Positions 1 to 8,655 of a stretch of 64,000 bases of DNA are shown here, piece by piece. This stretch comes from Terrisporobacter sp. (GTDB lineage: Bacteria; Bacillota_A; Clostridia; Peptostreptococcales; Peptostreptococcaceae). The translations under genes and the position numbers were made by a program. Below the pieces are notes generated by a model that saw only the letters and a program-made list of their open reading frames with translations, was not told the DNA's origin and ran no database searches. The DNA lies in NCBI GenBank assembly GCA_029851945.1, contig JARKUZ010000057.1, forward strand, positions 1 through 64,000, in the 5' to 3' direction. Position 1 is the stretch's first letter; the number at the start of each line of letters is the position of its first letter.

Positions 1-437
1 CCAGATAAAGGAACTATAGATGTTATTATAAATGATCCAATTATTATTCCAAATCCATATGCATACATCTTTCGATATAAAAACCACCATGAATTAAAGA
101 AAAATGCAGCCCAGTTCCAACTGGTTGATTTTCTTAGTTCTTTAATATCTTTAAATGTTGATACATAGTAATCTGTGTTTTTTTGTATAAAATTAACCAT
201 ATCTTTTTCACTAAAATTATCTTCATATGAATCATCATAGTTAGTATAGGTAAAATCTTTATACGTTTGACTATTTTTTATACTTTCTTTTACTTCTTTT
301 GCAGTATTTCTTACTGAATCTTCTATACTTCTTAACTTATTTCCACAGTTTATACAGAATTTACTATTAGAAGAATTTCTTTTACCACATCTAGAACAAT
401 ATATATATTTTTCATTAAACCCTGTTCTTTCGTCCAT
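1..437 (-). CDS. Zinc-ribbon DUF2628-type membrane protein (3' part beyond the window)
   Basis: The reading frame opens at an ATG at 437 behind a GGGAG ribosome binding site (446-450) and runs off the left edge, so only the first 145 or so residues are visible. The N-terminus carries two CxxC pairs (YCSRCG about residues 13-18 and FCINCG about 28-33), a zinc ribbon. After a polar linker comes a segment with SWNWAAFFFNSWWFLYRKMY-like spacing followed by a hydrophobic helix, which is the hallmark of DUF2628 membrane proteins. Function of the family is unknown. It is a single gene as far as can be seen, oriented like the DUF3810 gene upstream of it. Confidence 0.8.
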   Translation of the reverse strand, partial: MDERTGFNEKYIYCSRCGKRNSSNSKFCINCGNKLRSIEDSVRNTAKEVKESIKNSQTYKDFTYTNYDDSYEDNFSEKDMVNFIQKNTDYYVSTFKDIKELRKSTSWNWAAFFFNSWWFLYRKMYAYGFGIIIGSFIITSIVPLS

Positions 438-551
438 AATATCAACTCCCTCATATTTTATATAAGTAAATTTATTATACTATTAAAAATTACTCACCTC
501 AATAAGTTATTGCTCATTATTATTATATGTATAATAGTAGCCAAACTACTT

Positions 552-1673
552 TTAGTCCATAATATATAAAGAATAATATGTAAGTAATAAGTCAACTACC
601 TTTCCATAACTTTCAGTTCCTTCTTTTACTCCATTTGACTTCAAATAAGTACTATTCATCTTATCAGATGATTCACTAATTTTACCATCATATTTTTTCC
701 AAAATTCACTGCTATCTTTTAAGTCATTCGTAACCTCTGGAGATAAGTTTTCATTAAACTTCTTATAATTTTCATAATCTATAGTAGCCATCGCTGACGA
801 TGTATATTTAAGAGCCATGATATATCCAGAATATCTAAAATCAAATTCTTTATTATTTATACAGGCTATATATGCTAAAAAATTAGCTTCATCTTCACTG
901 GCATATCCCCTTTGATGAGCCATTTCATGAAGTATAGTAAAAGGAAGATAAATATTAGGTACAGCTATATTTATATTGGCTTCTCCTGTAAATGGTGAAT
1001 ATATACCTGTTATTCCTGTATAACATAATAATTTTGAATTTAAAATAGGCTTTGGAGTAGCATATTCACCTCTTTTATCTAAATTTAAGATAGTGACATT
1101 TTCATACGCATCTCTTGATCTAGATAAAACTTCTTTATAATTTCCCTTACACTTCATTACATTTTCTTCATCTTCTAATACCAACTCTCTAGTTTCATTA
1201 CATTTTTTTATTAAAAACTTATATAAATTATTAAGATCTTCTTTATTATATTCAACTTTGGTAATACTTTTGTTATGAGTTTTATTGTAATGTTCAATGA
1301 GTGAAGTTTTCAAATCTATTCTACTATAGTTAATTCCCCATAAAGTTACGAAAAGAAAGTAAATTATACCACATACTGATATAATATTTAAAACAGAGCT
1401 TTTCATATATAAGAAAGCATTCTTAGGATTTTTAATTATATAAACTATTGAGTATATTATAAATATTACAATAGCTAAAATCCCTATATAAATTAGTATT
1501 TCAAATAATGAGAATGGAACCAAACTATATACCTTGCTTAAAATCTTTACTATGTATATATTTATCCCATTGGAATAGTATTTTGTTACTACCCATGGAA
1601 TTTTTGATGTAATTATATTTAATAAAATTCCTAATACAAATAATGAAATAGATATAATTCTAAATTTTTTTAT
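552..1673 (-). CDS. DUF3810 family membrane metalloprotein, apparent ATA start
   Basis: DUF3810 proteins are membrane-anchored proteins with a zincin-like HExxH; here it is LHEMAHQRG followed by EDEANFLAY, typical of this family. Substrate and role are unknown. Conventional start codons give only a TTG at 1523, which would cut off the first hydrophobic helix. The frame stays open to a stop near 1692, and the expected family N-terminus (KKFRIISISLFVLGILL, then PWVVTKYYSNGI) is encoded upstream of that TTG. A GGGAGGG ribosome binding site (about 1680-1686) sits six bases before an ATA codon (1673-1671) exactly where ATG is expected. I therefore place the start at the ATA, giving about 373 residues; the TTG start is the fallback. 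Confidence 0.75.
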   Translation of the reverse strand: MKKFRIISISLFVLGILLNIITSKIPWVVTKYYSNGINIYIVKILSKVYSLVPFSLFEILIYIGILAIVIFIIYSIVYIIKNPKNAFLYMKSSVLNIISVCGIIYFLFVTLWGINYSRIDLKTSLIEHYNKTHNKSITKVEYNKEDLNNLYKFLIKKCNETRELVLEDEENVMKCKGNYKEVLSRSRDAYENVTILNLDKRGEYATPKPILNSKLLCYTGITGIYSPFTGEANINIAVPNIYLPFTILHEMAHQRGYASEDEANFLAYIACINNKEFDFRYSGYIMALKYTSSAMATIDYENYKKFNENLSPEVTNDLKDSSEFWKKYDGKISESSDKMNSTYLKSNGVKEGTESYGKVVDLLLTYYSLYIMD

Positions 1674-1719
1674 TTTAATCCCTCCCTGATATATTTAGTT
1701 TAAATATCCTTCAAATTAA

Positions 1720-1767
1720 CAAAAACCATATTTCTACTTAAATAATAACGTAAAAATATGGTTTAAA
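1720..1767 (-). terminator. Terminator after the Bce-type permease
   Basis: Inverted repeat AAACCATATTT ... AAATATGGTTT flanking a roughly 20-base loop, with a T run on the minus strand after the stem. It follows the permease stop codon by a few bases. Confidence 0.7.
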
Positions 1768-1777
1768 AAATAATTAT

Positions 1778-3676
1778 TTATTTTGTAAGATTAATATATT
1801 TCTTAGCCGTAACTAAATAATATATTAAATAAATTAAAGAAAATACTAATATAGTTATTAATGTAAATATTTTTCCATCTTGATTAAATAAGCTTGTAAC
1901 AGAGTATCCAGCTACTATGCTATGAATTATAGCTACTAATCCTGGTAATAAGAAAAATATTCCTACCTGTTTAAATATAGATTTATTTATATATTCTTGG
2001 CTAGTTCCTATTTTTCTAAGTGTATCAAATCTAGGTTTATCTTTGATTGCATCAGATATACATTTAAAGTACATAATACTTCCTATAGACACTATAAATA
2101 CTAGTGATAAAAATAATCCAATAAAGTAAATTGAATTAACAAAGTTATAACTTTCTTTGTCAAAGTTATCCACACTATACACATATATGTTAGTATTATC
2201 CTTAATATATTTTGATATATTTGCAGTATTTTCAAAATTTTTAAGGGTAATACATGATATACTCTCTTTCTCACTGCCTAAAAATTTACTTATCGAATCA
2301 TAAGTATCATCATTGACTATTATAATAGGTCTATACTCTCTAAACAGACCAAATAAATTCATAGTATAAGAATCAATAATACTAATATCTTTATCTCCTA
2401 ATTTAAAATCCACATTAAAATTAAAAGCATTTATAATCTTTCCTGGTATAAGGAAGATTGCTTCATTGTCTTTTAATTTAGTATTTAAAAATTTGTTTTC
2501 ATTTTCTAAGTCTCTATACTCACATATCTTTTCTACTTCTGAATATTTTATTAAATCTACATCATCTGTATAAGGAATTGCTCCCATTTCATTTGGATTC
2601 TCATTAGTTTCAACAAGCATAACTTCTGTATCAAATTTGAAATCTACTTCTTCTTTACTCAAAGTTAAAGCTTGATTTACAATCGTATCATTACTATCAC
2701 CTAAATACATAATACTATAAGGATATTCTGATTCTTGACCTTCGCTAAATAATGTTTTCATAGAAATTGATACTATTATACATGTTAAACAACATGTTAT
2801 TAATACGGTAATTTGCCCTAATACTTTATTGTTGTCTCTTATTCTAAAAATAATATTATTAAAACTTAATACATTAGTGCCTTTATATAAAAAATTCTTA
2901 TTATTAATTAACTTTGATATGACAAATGTAAAAAATCCTTTAAATAATAGCATAGTCCCTATAATAACTAAAACTATAGTACCTATTATTGCTATAGGAA
3001 ACGGAATATTATATTTCTTATAATAAATAATCAATAGATATGCAAAAATTATTACGATAACTCCTAATAGACCCTGCAATGTTTTATTTTTGCTATTATC
3101 ACTTTGATATATATTTGTTGCATTTATAAGTTTTGTTATATCTGTTCTTAATAAAGTTATATATTCTTTTATAAATACACAAATTAATATAACTAAAAAC
3201 ATCAAACTAGTTACAAATATTGCTGGTGTTGATATTTCAAATTTCATAATAGCATTAATATTTGAAACCTTAACAAGTGCCATTAAAAACAATTTATTAG
3301 TTAATATTCCTCCAAATATGCCAACTACTAGAGCTATTATTCCTATTAATAATCCTTCCTGAGCAAATAAAAGTGCTATTTTATTATTTTCCACACCCAT
3401 AAAAGTATAAATCCCAAATTCTTTTTTTCTTTGTTCTATAAAAAAACTACTTGAGTAAGAAATAAAGAATACGAAGAACAAACATAGTACCATAGCACAC
3501 ATCATAGATATGCTTGAAATTACTTTTAAATCTTGTAATGCTCTAAATTGATCACTAAACATAAGAGTTATAAAATTATAAAATACTACAATAGAAAATA
3601 CCATTGAGAAAATATACATTCCATAATTTCTTATGTTTTGTCTTAAGTTCATAAATGAAAGCTTAAAGAAGTTCAT
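1778..3676 (-). CDS. ABC transporter permease, BceB type (FtsX family)
   Basis: 632 residues with about ten hydrophobic segments: one near the N-terminus, a block of three to four around residues 50-165, then two near 200-250, a large extracellular domain of roughly 200 residues (about 300-510), and three C-terminal helices. This arrangement is that of BceB/VraG-type permeases that sense and remove peptide antibiotics such as bacitracin or lantibiotics from their cell-wall targets. It starts inside the end of the ATPase gene (14-base overlap), with its GGAGGTG ribosome binding site encoding the ATPase C-terminus, so the two are translationally coupled. The adjacent two-component system completes a standard Bce module. 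The actual peptide ligand cannot be told from sequence. Confidence 0.9.
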   Translation of the reverse strand: MNFFKLSFMNLRQNIRNYGMYIFSMVFSIVVFYNFITLMFSDQFRALQDLKVISSISMMCAMVLCLFFVFFISYSSSFFIEQRKKEFGIYTFMGVENNKIALLFAQEGLLIGIIALVVGIFGGILTNKLFLMALVKVSNINAIMKFEISTPAIFVTSLMFLVILICVFIKEYITLLRTDITKLINATNIYQSDNSKNKTLQGLLGVIVIIFAYLLIIYYKKYNIPFPIAIIGTIVLVIIGTMLLFKGFFTFVISKLINNKNFLYKGTNVLSFNNIIFRIRDNNKVLGQITVLITCCLTCIIVSISMKTLFSEGQESEYPYSIMYLGDSNDTIVNQALTLSKEEVDFKFDTEVMLVETNENPNEMGAIPYTDDVDLIKYSEVEKICEYRDLENENKFLNTKLKDNEAIFLIPGKIINAFNFNVDFKLGDKDISIIDSYTMNLFGLFREYRPIIIVNDDTYDSISKFLGSEKESISCITLKNFENTANISKYIKDNTNIYVYSVDNFDKESYNFVNSIYFIGLFLSLVFIVSIGSIMYFKCISDAIKDKPRFDTLRKIGTSQEYINKSIFKQVGIFFLLPGLVAIIHSIVAGYSVTSLFNQDGKIFTLITILVFSLIYLIYYLVTAKKYINLTK

Positions 3677-4418
3677 TTACTTCACCTCCCATGGAAGTAA
3701 GTAAATTCATTATATTATTATAAAATTCTTTTCTATTTCCACTGCTATCTATTCTAGCATTTAACTTACCATCTTTTATAAATATTACCTTATTAGAATA
3801 ACTTGCACTAAAAGGATCATGAGTAACCATTATTACAGTAACGTTAAATTTTTCATTCATATCTTTCAAACAATTTAATAGTTCTGAAGAAGACTTAGAA
3901 TCTAATGCTCCTGTTGGTTCATCAGCAAATATAATTTTAGGTGATGTAATTAAAGCTCTAGCTGCAGCAACTCTTTGCTTTTGTCCACCTGATAATTCAT
4001 AAGGATATTTTTTTAAATGATTTTCTATACCAAAGAATTTAGCGAGTCTTAATACTTCTTCTTTGATTTTGCTTTGTTTTTCATTTCCTATTACCAGTGG
4101 AAGAGCTATATTATCTTCCACACTCATACTATCTAGTAAATTATAATCTTGAAAAATAAATCCTATATTATCTCTTCTAAATCTTGATAACTCCTTATTA
4201 TTCATTTTTCCGATATCTTTATTATCATAATATACACCACCAGAAGTTGCCTTATCCACAGTTGATAATATGTTTAACAATGTTGTCTTACCTGCTCCAG
4301 AAGGACCCATTATAGATAAGAATTCTCCTTCTTTTACTTCTAAATTTATATCTTTTAGTATCTTAAATGTATTTTTATTTGTTTTAAAATCTTTTTTCAA
4401 ATTAATAACTTTTAACAT
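3663..4418 (-). CDS. ABC transporter ATP-binding protein, BceA type
   Basis: 251 residues from the ATG at 4418, which lies behind a GGAGGG site; an upstream in-frame TTG at 4430 overlaps that site and is unlikely. All ABC ATPase motifs are present: Walker A GPSGAGKTT (about 38-46), Q-loop FIFQDYNLL, signature LSGGQKQR, Walker B IIFADEP, and the H-switch VTHD. The sequence is of the MacB/LolD/BceA subgroup. It energises the downstream permease, with which it overlaps by 14 bases. The 118-base gap to the kinase gene contains a dyad and a promoter, so the transporter pair is probably expressed from its own regulated promoter. Confidence 0.92.
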   Translation of the reverse strand: MLKVINLKKDFKTNKNTFKILKDINLEVKEGEFLSIMGPSGAGKTTLLNILSTVDKATSGGVYYDNKDIGKMNNKELSRFRRDNIGFIFQDYNLLDSMSVEDNIALPLVIGNEKQSKIKEEVLRLAKFFGIENHLKKYPYELSGGQKQRVAAARALITSPKIIFADEPTGALDSKSSSELLNCLKDMNEKFNVTVIMVTHDPFSASYSNKVIFIKDGKLNARIDSSGNRKEFYNNIMNLLTSMGGEVNELL

Positions 4419-4443
4419 AATACCCTCCAAATTTCTAATATTT

Positions 4444-4530
4444 ATTATACTTATATTCTATAAATTTCTAACAATGGATTCCATTCATTAACCTTACAGT
4501 TTTAAGAGGGTATGTGTCATTTATGTCACA
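4444..4530 (-). promoter_or_regulatory. BceR-type operator dyad and promoter of the ABC transporter
   Basis: Plus-strand 4513-4530 reads TGTGTCATTTATGTCACA, an interrupted palindrome (TGTG-N-CAT-NN-ATG-N-CACA). A minus-strand TATAAT (4449-4444) lies downstream with no good -35 at 17 bases, as expected of an activator-dependent promoter. In Bce modules the response regulator binds such a dyad ahead of the transporter genes. The assignment to this particular regulator is inferred from position. Confidence 0.6.
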
Positions 4531-4536
4531 TTGATG

Positions 4537-5547
4537 TTACATTACATTAAAGTAATCTGATAAGTTATAAAACGTAATATAAATATCACAAAACTCATCT
4601 TGTTTAGATATTACATCTATATTATGACTTAATTTATTTAATATTTTTTTAGAAATATAAAGCCCCATACCTGTTGATTTAGTTCTTTTACGACCATTCA
4701 CTCCAGTAAATCCTTTATCAAAAATTCTTTCAATATCTTGAGGTGCTATCCCTAGGCCATAATCTTTTATATGTAATTCCGTTCCCTTTTTATTTTCTTT
4801 TAAATATATCTCTATTTTTCCACCCATATTGCTATACTTAATAGCATTATCAACTATTAGCTCTATTATATGAGTAATCCATTTTTTATCGGTTAATACA
4901 GTTTTATTCAATTCTCCAACTTGTAAATCTATCTTGTTATATATAAATTGGTACTTATTTTTCTTAATTACTTCTTTTACTGAATGTTCTAAATTTACTT
5001 CACTTATGAAAAAGTCTGAGTTATAATTACCTGCTCTACTAGAATACATGGCTTGCTCAACAAGTTTATCTATACGGATTACTTCAGTGTTTATTTGCTT
5101 AGATAGTTCCCTACTTCCATCAATTTCATTTATCCTTTTACTTATTATTTGAAGTACTGATATGGGTATTTTCACCTCATGTATCCAGTTAGTCATATAA
5201 TCATTGATTTCTTCAAGCTCATTTCTCAAATTATCTACTTCCTTCTGACTTTCTTCAATTTTTTCCATCACATTCATATAAAAATAATTATCTTTAATAT
5301 AGTTGTCATCTTGATTTGGATCATTTATAAGATTTATAAATTTATTTTCTTTTTTTCTATATGTAATATAAGATATAATCAAAAATACTATAGAAGTAAT
5401 TATGACTAGTATATTTATATAAATCAAACTATCTATACTTTTAGATAAATTTGGGTCTAACAATATAATTGTATTAACTATAATCATTATAAAAACGATT
5501 AAAATTAAAAATATTTTTATCTCCTTTAAATATTTAAAAAAACTCAT
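4537..5547 (-). CDS. Intramembrane-sensing histidine kinase, BceS type
   Basis: 336 residues: two N-terminal transmembrane helices (about 11-30 and 41-62) with almost no extracellular loop, a coiled linker, the dimerisation box NWIHEVKIPIS with phospho-accepting His123, and an HATPase domain with N-box DNAIKYSN, G1 DYGLGI and G2 TGMGLYI. Lack of an external sensor domain is characteristic of BceS-like kinases, which receive their signal from the ABC permease. It overlaps the response regulator gene by four bases (ATGA), so the two are co-transcribed. Confidence 0.9.
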   Translation of the reverse strand: MSFFKYLKEIKIFLILIVFIMIIVNTIILLDPNLSKSIDSLIYINILVIITSIVFLIISYITYRKKENKFINLINDPNQDDNYIKDNYFYMNVMEKIEESQKEVDNLRNELEEINDYMTNWIHEVKIPISVLQIISKRINEIDGSRELSKQINTEVIRIDKLVEQAMYSSRAGNYNSDFFISEVNLEHSVKEVIKKNKYQFIYNKIDLQVGELNKTVLTDKKWITHIIELIVDNAIKYSNMGGKIEIYLKENKKGTELHIKDYGLGIAPQDIERIFDKGFTGVNGRKRTKSTGMGLYISKKILNKLSHNIDVISKQDEFCDIYITFYNLSDYFNVM

Positions 5548-6218
5548 CTTATTATATATCCCTGCCCTTTTTTAGTTAAAATAAAATCTTCTAACCCTAT
5601 TGTATCTAATTTTTTTCTAAGTCTATTCACATTTACAGTAAGGGTATTTTCACTTATAAATTCATCTGTATCCCAAAGTTCTTCTATTATTTCATCTCTA
5701 CTTACTATCTTCTCTTGATTTTCCATAAGTATTTTCATTATTTTAAGTTCATTTTTAGTAAGTTCTACTTCTTTGTTTTTAAAATAAAGTTTTGATTCAA
5801 CTATATTCAAAGTTACATCTTTAAATTTTATAATATCACTTTTTAGTTCACTATTATAAGAATATGTTCTTCTAAGTATTGCTTGTATTTTAGCAACTAA
5901 TATCTGTGGTGAAAATGGCTTCATAATATAGTCATCTCCCCCCATATTTATTGACATTATTATATCCATATCATTATCTCTAGATGAAATGAAAATTATA
6001 GGAACCTTTAAAAAGTTTCTTATTTGAGAGCACCAATAAAAACCATCATAACATGGTAAATTTATATCCATTAATATTAATTTTGGATTGCATTCTAGTA
6101 CTTCATTAGTTATATTTTCAAAGTTTTTAACTTCTTTTACAGTATAATTCCATTTACTTAGCGTTAAGCTAATCTCCCTACTTAATGCTTTATCATCTTC
6201 TATTATAAAAATATCCAT
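5544..6218 (-). CDS. OmpR/PhoB-family response regulator, BceR type
   Basis: 224 residues: receiver domain with acidic pair D8-D9, phospho-acceptor D51 in LILMDINLP, the conserved Ser/Thr region SSR and Lys in IMKPFSP, followed by a winged-helix C-terminal domain (about 125-224) with the ELTKNELKIM and ENTLTVNVNRLRKKL patterns. Paired with the downstream kinase by a four-base overlap. It probably activates the ABC transporter operon through the dyad at 4513-4530. Confidence 0.92.
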   Translation of the reverse strand: MDIFIIEDDKALSREISLTLSKWNYTVKEVKNFENITNEVLECNPKLILMDINLPCYDGFYWCSQIRNFLKVPIIFISSRDNDMDIIMSINMGGDDYIMKPFSPQILVAKIQAILRRTYSYNSELKSDIIKFKDVTLNIVESKLYFKNKEVELTKNELKIMKILMENQEKIVSRDEIIEELWDTDEFISENTLTVNVNRLRKKLDTIGLEDFILTKKGQGYIIR

Positions 6219-6331
6219 TATGTATACCTCTTTATTTTTTATTTTATAAATATATTATTATGTATCTTAATTATATCCCATATATATTTTTATTACCTTA
6301 TTAAAACTACATAAAATATAAACATACTAGT

Positions 6332-6367
6332 AAAAAAGTATCTCACTTAATAGCAAGATACTTTTTT
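6332..6367 (-). terminator. Terminator after the siroheme reductase gene
   Basis: Inverted repeat AAAAAAGTATCT ... AGATACTTTTTT with a 12-base loop, located 14 bases beyond the stop codon of the minus-strand gene at 6381. Confidence 0.8.
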
Positions 6368-6380
6368 GATTTATATTAAA

Positions 6381-7334
6381 TTAGCAAGTAGCTCCTCCAG
6401 CTACATTAGTCTGTCCATTTATTATTTCTTCTTTTCTTTCTAATAAATCGTTAGATAATAATTGTTTTTCTACATTTTCAAATCCTATACGATTTATAGT
6501 TGCTGCAAAACGTTCACCATCTATACCTTGATCTTTGTATAATAATATAGCTTTCTCTATTATATCAAGTGCCTCTTCTTTATCAGTGAATATTTTGTTT
6601 AAAGCTATACCATGTGAAACTCTTTTTCCCCATGTACCACCTATATATATTTTAAATCCATGTTGACTATCCGTTATAGATTTAAATGGGCATTTTCCAT
6701 CACAACGGCCACAATGTATACATTTTTCTTCATCTATTTTTAATTTTCCGTCTACTACTTCACATGCATTCATTGGGCAATTTTTTGAAATAACACATTT
6801 TTTACATCCCTTACATAAATCTTCATTAAAATTTGGTATGCATTGCCCTATTATTCCTAAATCATTTAGATTAGGTTTAACACAATTATTTGGACATCCT
6901 CCTGTTGCTATTTTAAATTTGTGTGGTAAAGTTACTTCCCTATAACCTTTATAAAATCTCTTGTGTATTTCTTCTGATAAAGCAAATGTATCTATTAAAC
7001 CATACTGGCAAGTAGTACCTTTACATGAAACTACTGGACGTATTTTTTTACCTGTTCCACCAGTTTCAAGGCCTTCTTTTGCAATATATGCTCTGAAGTC
7101 TTCAATTTTATCATATGGAATTCCTTGTACTTCCACTGTAAGTCGAGTTGTAAAAGTTATTACCCCATTTCCAAATAATTCTGCCGCTTCAGCTATACAT
7201 TTGTGTTGAGCTGCAGTAATTTTCCCATTCACTGTTATTACTCTTCCTGAAAAATTATCAGTTCCCTTATTACTCAAAAAACCTAATGCCTTTACTCTTT
7301 TCTCATCTGTTGGACTTATTGTTAAAGTCGCCAT
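6381..7334 (-). CDS. Siroheme-type nitrite/sulfite reductase protein with 2[4Fe-4S] ferredoxin domain
   Basis: 317 residues. The N-terminal half-domain (about 1-70) is the ferredoxin-like half domain of nitrite/sulfite reductases; the siroheme/4Fe-4S ligands appear as SCKGTTCQYG (about 123-132) and GGCPNNC (about 165-171), and a two-cluster ferredoxin insert follows (CKGCKKCVISKNC and CIHCGRCDGKC). The architecture is that of AsrC and related small anaerobic reductases. The first pair is spaced C-x4-C, one residue shorter than the usual C-x5-C of larger sulfite reductases. No AsrA/AsrB-like partner is nearby; the gene stands alone, divergent from a LysR regulator. Whether it reduces sulfite, nitrite or something else cannot be decided here. 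Confidence 0.85.
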   Translation of the reverse strand: MATLTISPTDEKRVKALGFLSNKGTDNFSGRVITVNGKITAAQHKCIAEAAELFGNGVITFTTRLTVEVQGIPYDKIEDFRAYIAKEGLETGGTGKKIRPVVSCKGTTCQYGLIDTFALSEEIHKRFYKGYREVTLPHKFKIATGGCPNNCVKPNLNDLGIIGQCIPNFNEDLCKGCKKCVISKNCPMNACEVVDGKLKIDEEKCIHCGRCDGKCPFKSITDSQHGFKIYIGGTWGKRVSHGIALNKIFTDKEEALDIIEKAILLYKDQGIDGERFAATINRIGFENVEKQLLSNDLLERKEEIINGQTNVAGGATC

Positions 7335-7492
7335 ATTATTATCCCCCCTATAAATTACTTTTCATCAATCTGTAATCATTTTAAATGTATATCATGAATT
7401 ATATAAATTATACCACATTACATTTTTTACCTTTTGCCTCGATGTCAACATAATTGTAGCACTTGAGATTGTATTTTAAAAATGGTATTATC

Positions 7493-7524
7493 TTATCAAT
7501 AATATAGGTAAAACCTATTGATAA
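7493..7524. promoter_or_regulatory. Nested inverted repeat, likely LysR operator
   Basis: Perfect 9-base inverted repeat TTATCAATA (7493-7501) and TATTGATAA (7516-7524) separated by 14 bases, with a second palindrome ATAGGT-N3-ACCTAT (7504-7518) inside. It lies 43 bases ahead of the LysR start and 159 bases ahead of the divergent reductase start, the usual place of a LysR autoregulatory and activation site. Confidence 0.65.
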
Positions 7525-7566
7525 TATATAAATCAGAATAATTTTTTTGATAAAGGAGGGATTATT

Positions 7567-8481
7567 ATGACTATTAGGCACTTAAGAATTTTTATAGAAG
7601 TGGCAAAAACAGGTAACATGAGTTTAGCAGGTGAAAATTTATTCATTTCTCAACCAACAGTAAGTCAGGTCATACGTGAGTTAGAAAATCATTATGGCGC
7701 TATGCTTTTTGATAGATTATCAAAAAAACTTTATATAACTGAATTTGGAAAAGAACTTTTAAGATATGCTATTGAAGTTGTAGATCAATTTGATAACTTA
7801 GAAAAAGCTATGAATGATAGTTCAAATATAGAGAACTTAAGAATTGGTGCTTCTGTAACAGTGGGTACTTATATCTTATCAAAGGTGTTAAAGGAATTTC
7901 ATAAAATAGCACCAAATGTACATACTTACTCTTATGTTAATAACACAAGTACAGTAGAAAAAAAATTGCTAAAATCTGAACTTGATATGGCAATCGTAGA
8001 AGGAGAGATTCAATCACCTGATTTAATAACTATACCTGTTATAGATGATTACTTGGTTTTATTATGTAAAAATAATCACTCTATTTTAGATAATAAGAAT
8101 CTACAATTAACAGATTTAAAAAATCAAAGATTTGCTGTTAGAGAAAATGGCAGTGGAACAAAAGATTTTCTAGAACACCTTTTATCTAAACATAAAATTT
8201 CTGTTCAAATAGCCTGGGAAGCTAGTTCAACAGATACTATAAAAAGAGCAATCTTAGATGATAATTGCTTATCTCTTTTATCCATTCATACATTTGAAGA
8301 AGATATTTTAGATAATAAAATTCAAATCATAAATAACATAAATTTAAACCCACTTAAACGTTCTTTTAAATTGGTTTATCATAAAGATAAAATATTATCC
8401 TCTTCTATGAAGGTATTAGAAGATATTTTAAAAAAATACAAATACTCAGATATCATGGAAAATTTAATATTGCCTAAATGA
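7567..8481 (+). CDS. LysR-family transcriptional regulator
   Basis: 304 residues, start set by AAAGGAGGG seven bases upstream. N-terminal winged HTH (MTIRHLRIFIEVAKTGN, SQPTVSQVIRELE, about 1-60) and a C-terminal effector-binding domain (about 90-295) of the CysL/CbbR type. It is divergent from the siroheme reductase and shares a 232-base intergenic region with a nested palindrome, so it most likely controls that gene and itself. In related arrangements the co-inducer is a sulfur or nitrogen metabolite; the effector here is unknown. Confidence 0.9.
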   Translation: MTIRHLRIFIEVAKTGNMSLAGENLFISQPTVSQVIRELENHYGAMLFDRLSKKLYITEFGKELLRYAIEVVDQFDNLEKAMNDSSNIENLRIGASVTVGTYILSKVLKEFHKIAPNVHTYSYVNNTSTVEKKLLKSELDMAIVEGEIQSPDLITIPVIDDYLVLLCKNNHSILDNKNLQLTDLKNQRFAVRENGSGTKDFLEHLLSKHKISVQIAWEASSTDTIKRAILDDNCLSLLSIHTFEEDILDNKIQIINNINLNPLKRSFKLVYHKDKILSSSMKVLEDILKKYKYSDIMENLILPK

Positions 8482-8562
8482 AACTAGCAGATTTATGATT
8501 GTATAATATTAAAGTTTCTATATGAAGTATTAACTTTGTTATAAATTATTTTCAATAAATTA

Positions 8563-8590
8563 AAGGTATTGATTTTTTTATCAATACCTT
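8563..8590. terminator. Bidirectional terminator between convergent genes
   Basis: Perfect 11-base stem AAGGTATTGAT / ATCAATACCTT with a six-T loop. It lies between the LysR gene (plus) and the YkvI-type gene (minus) and can serve both, though the T tail is short on either side. Confidence 0.65.
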
Positions 8591-8655
8591 ATTTATTAAC
8601 AGACGAATCCATTGCCTACACGTAACTCAATTAAGGAAAATTTTTACAATAATAT

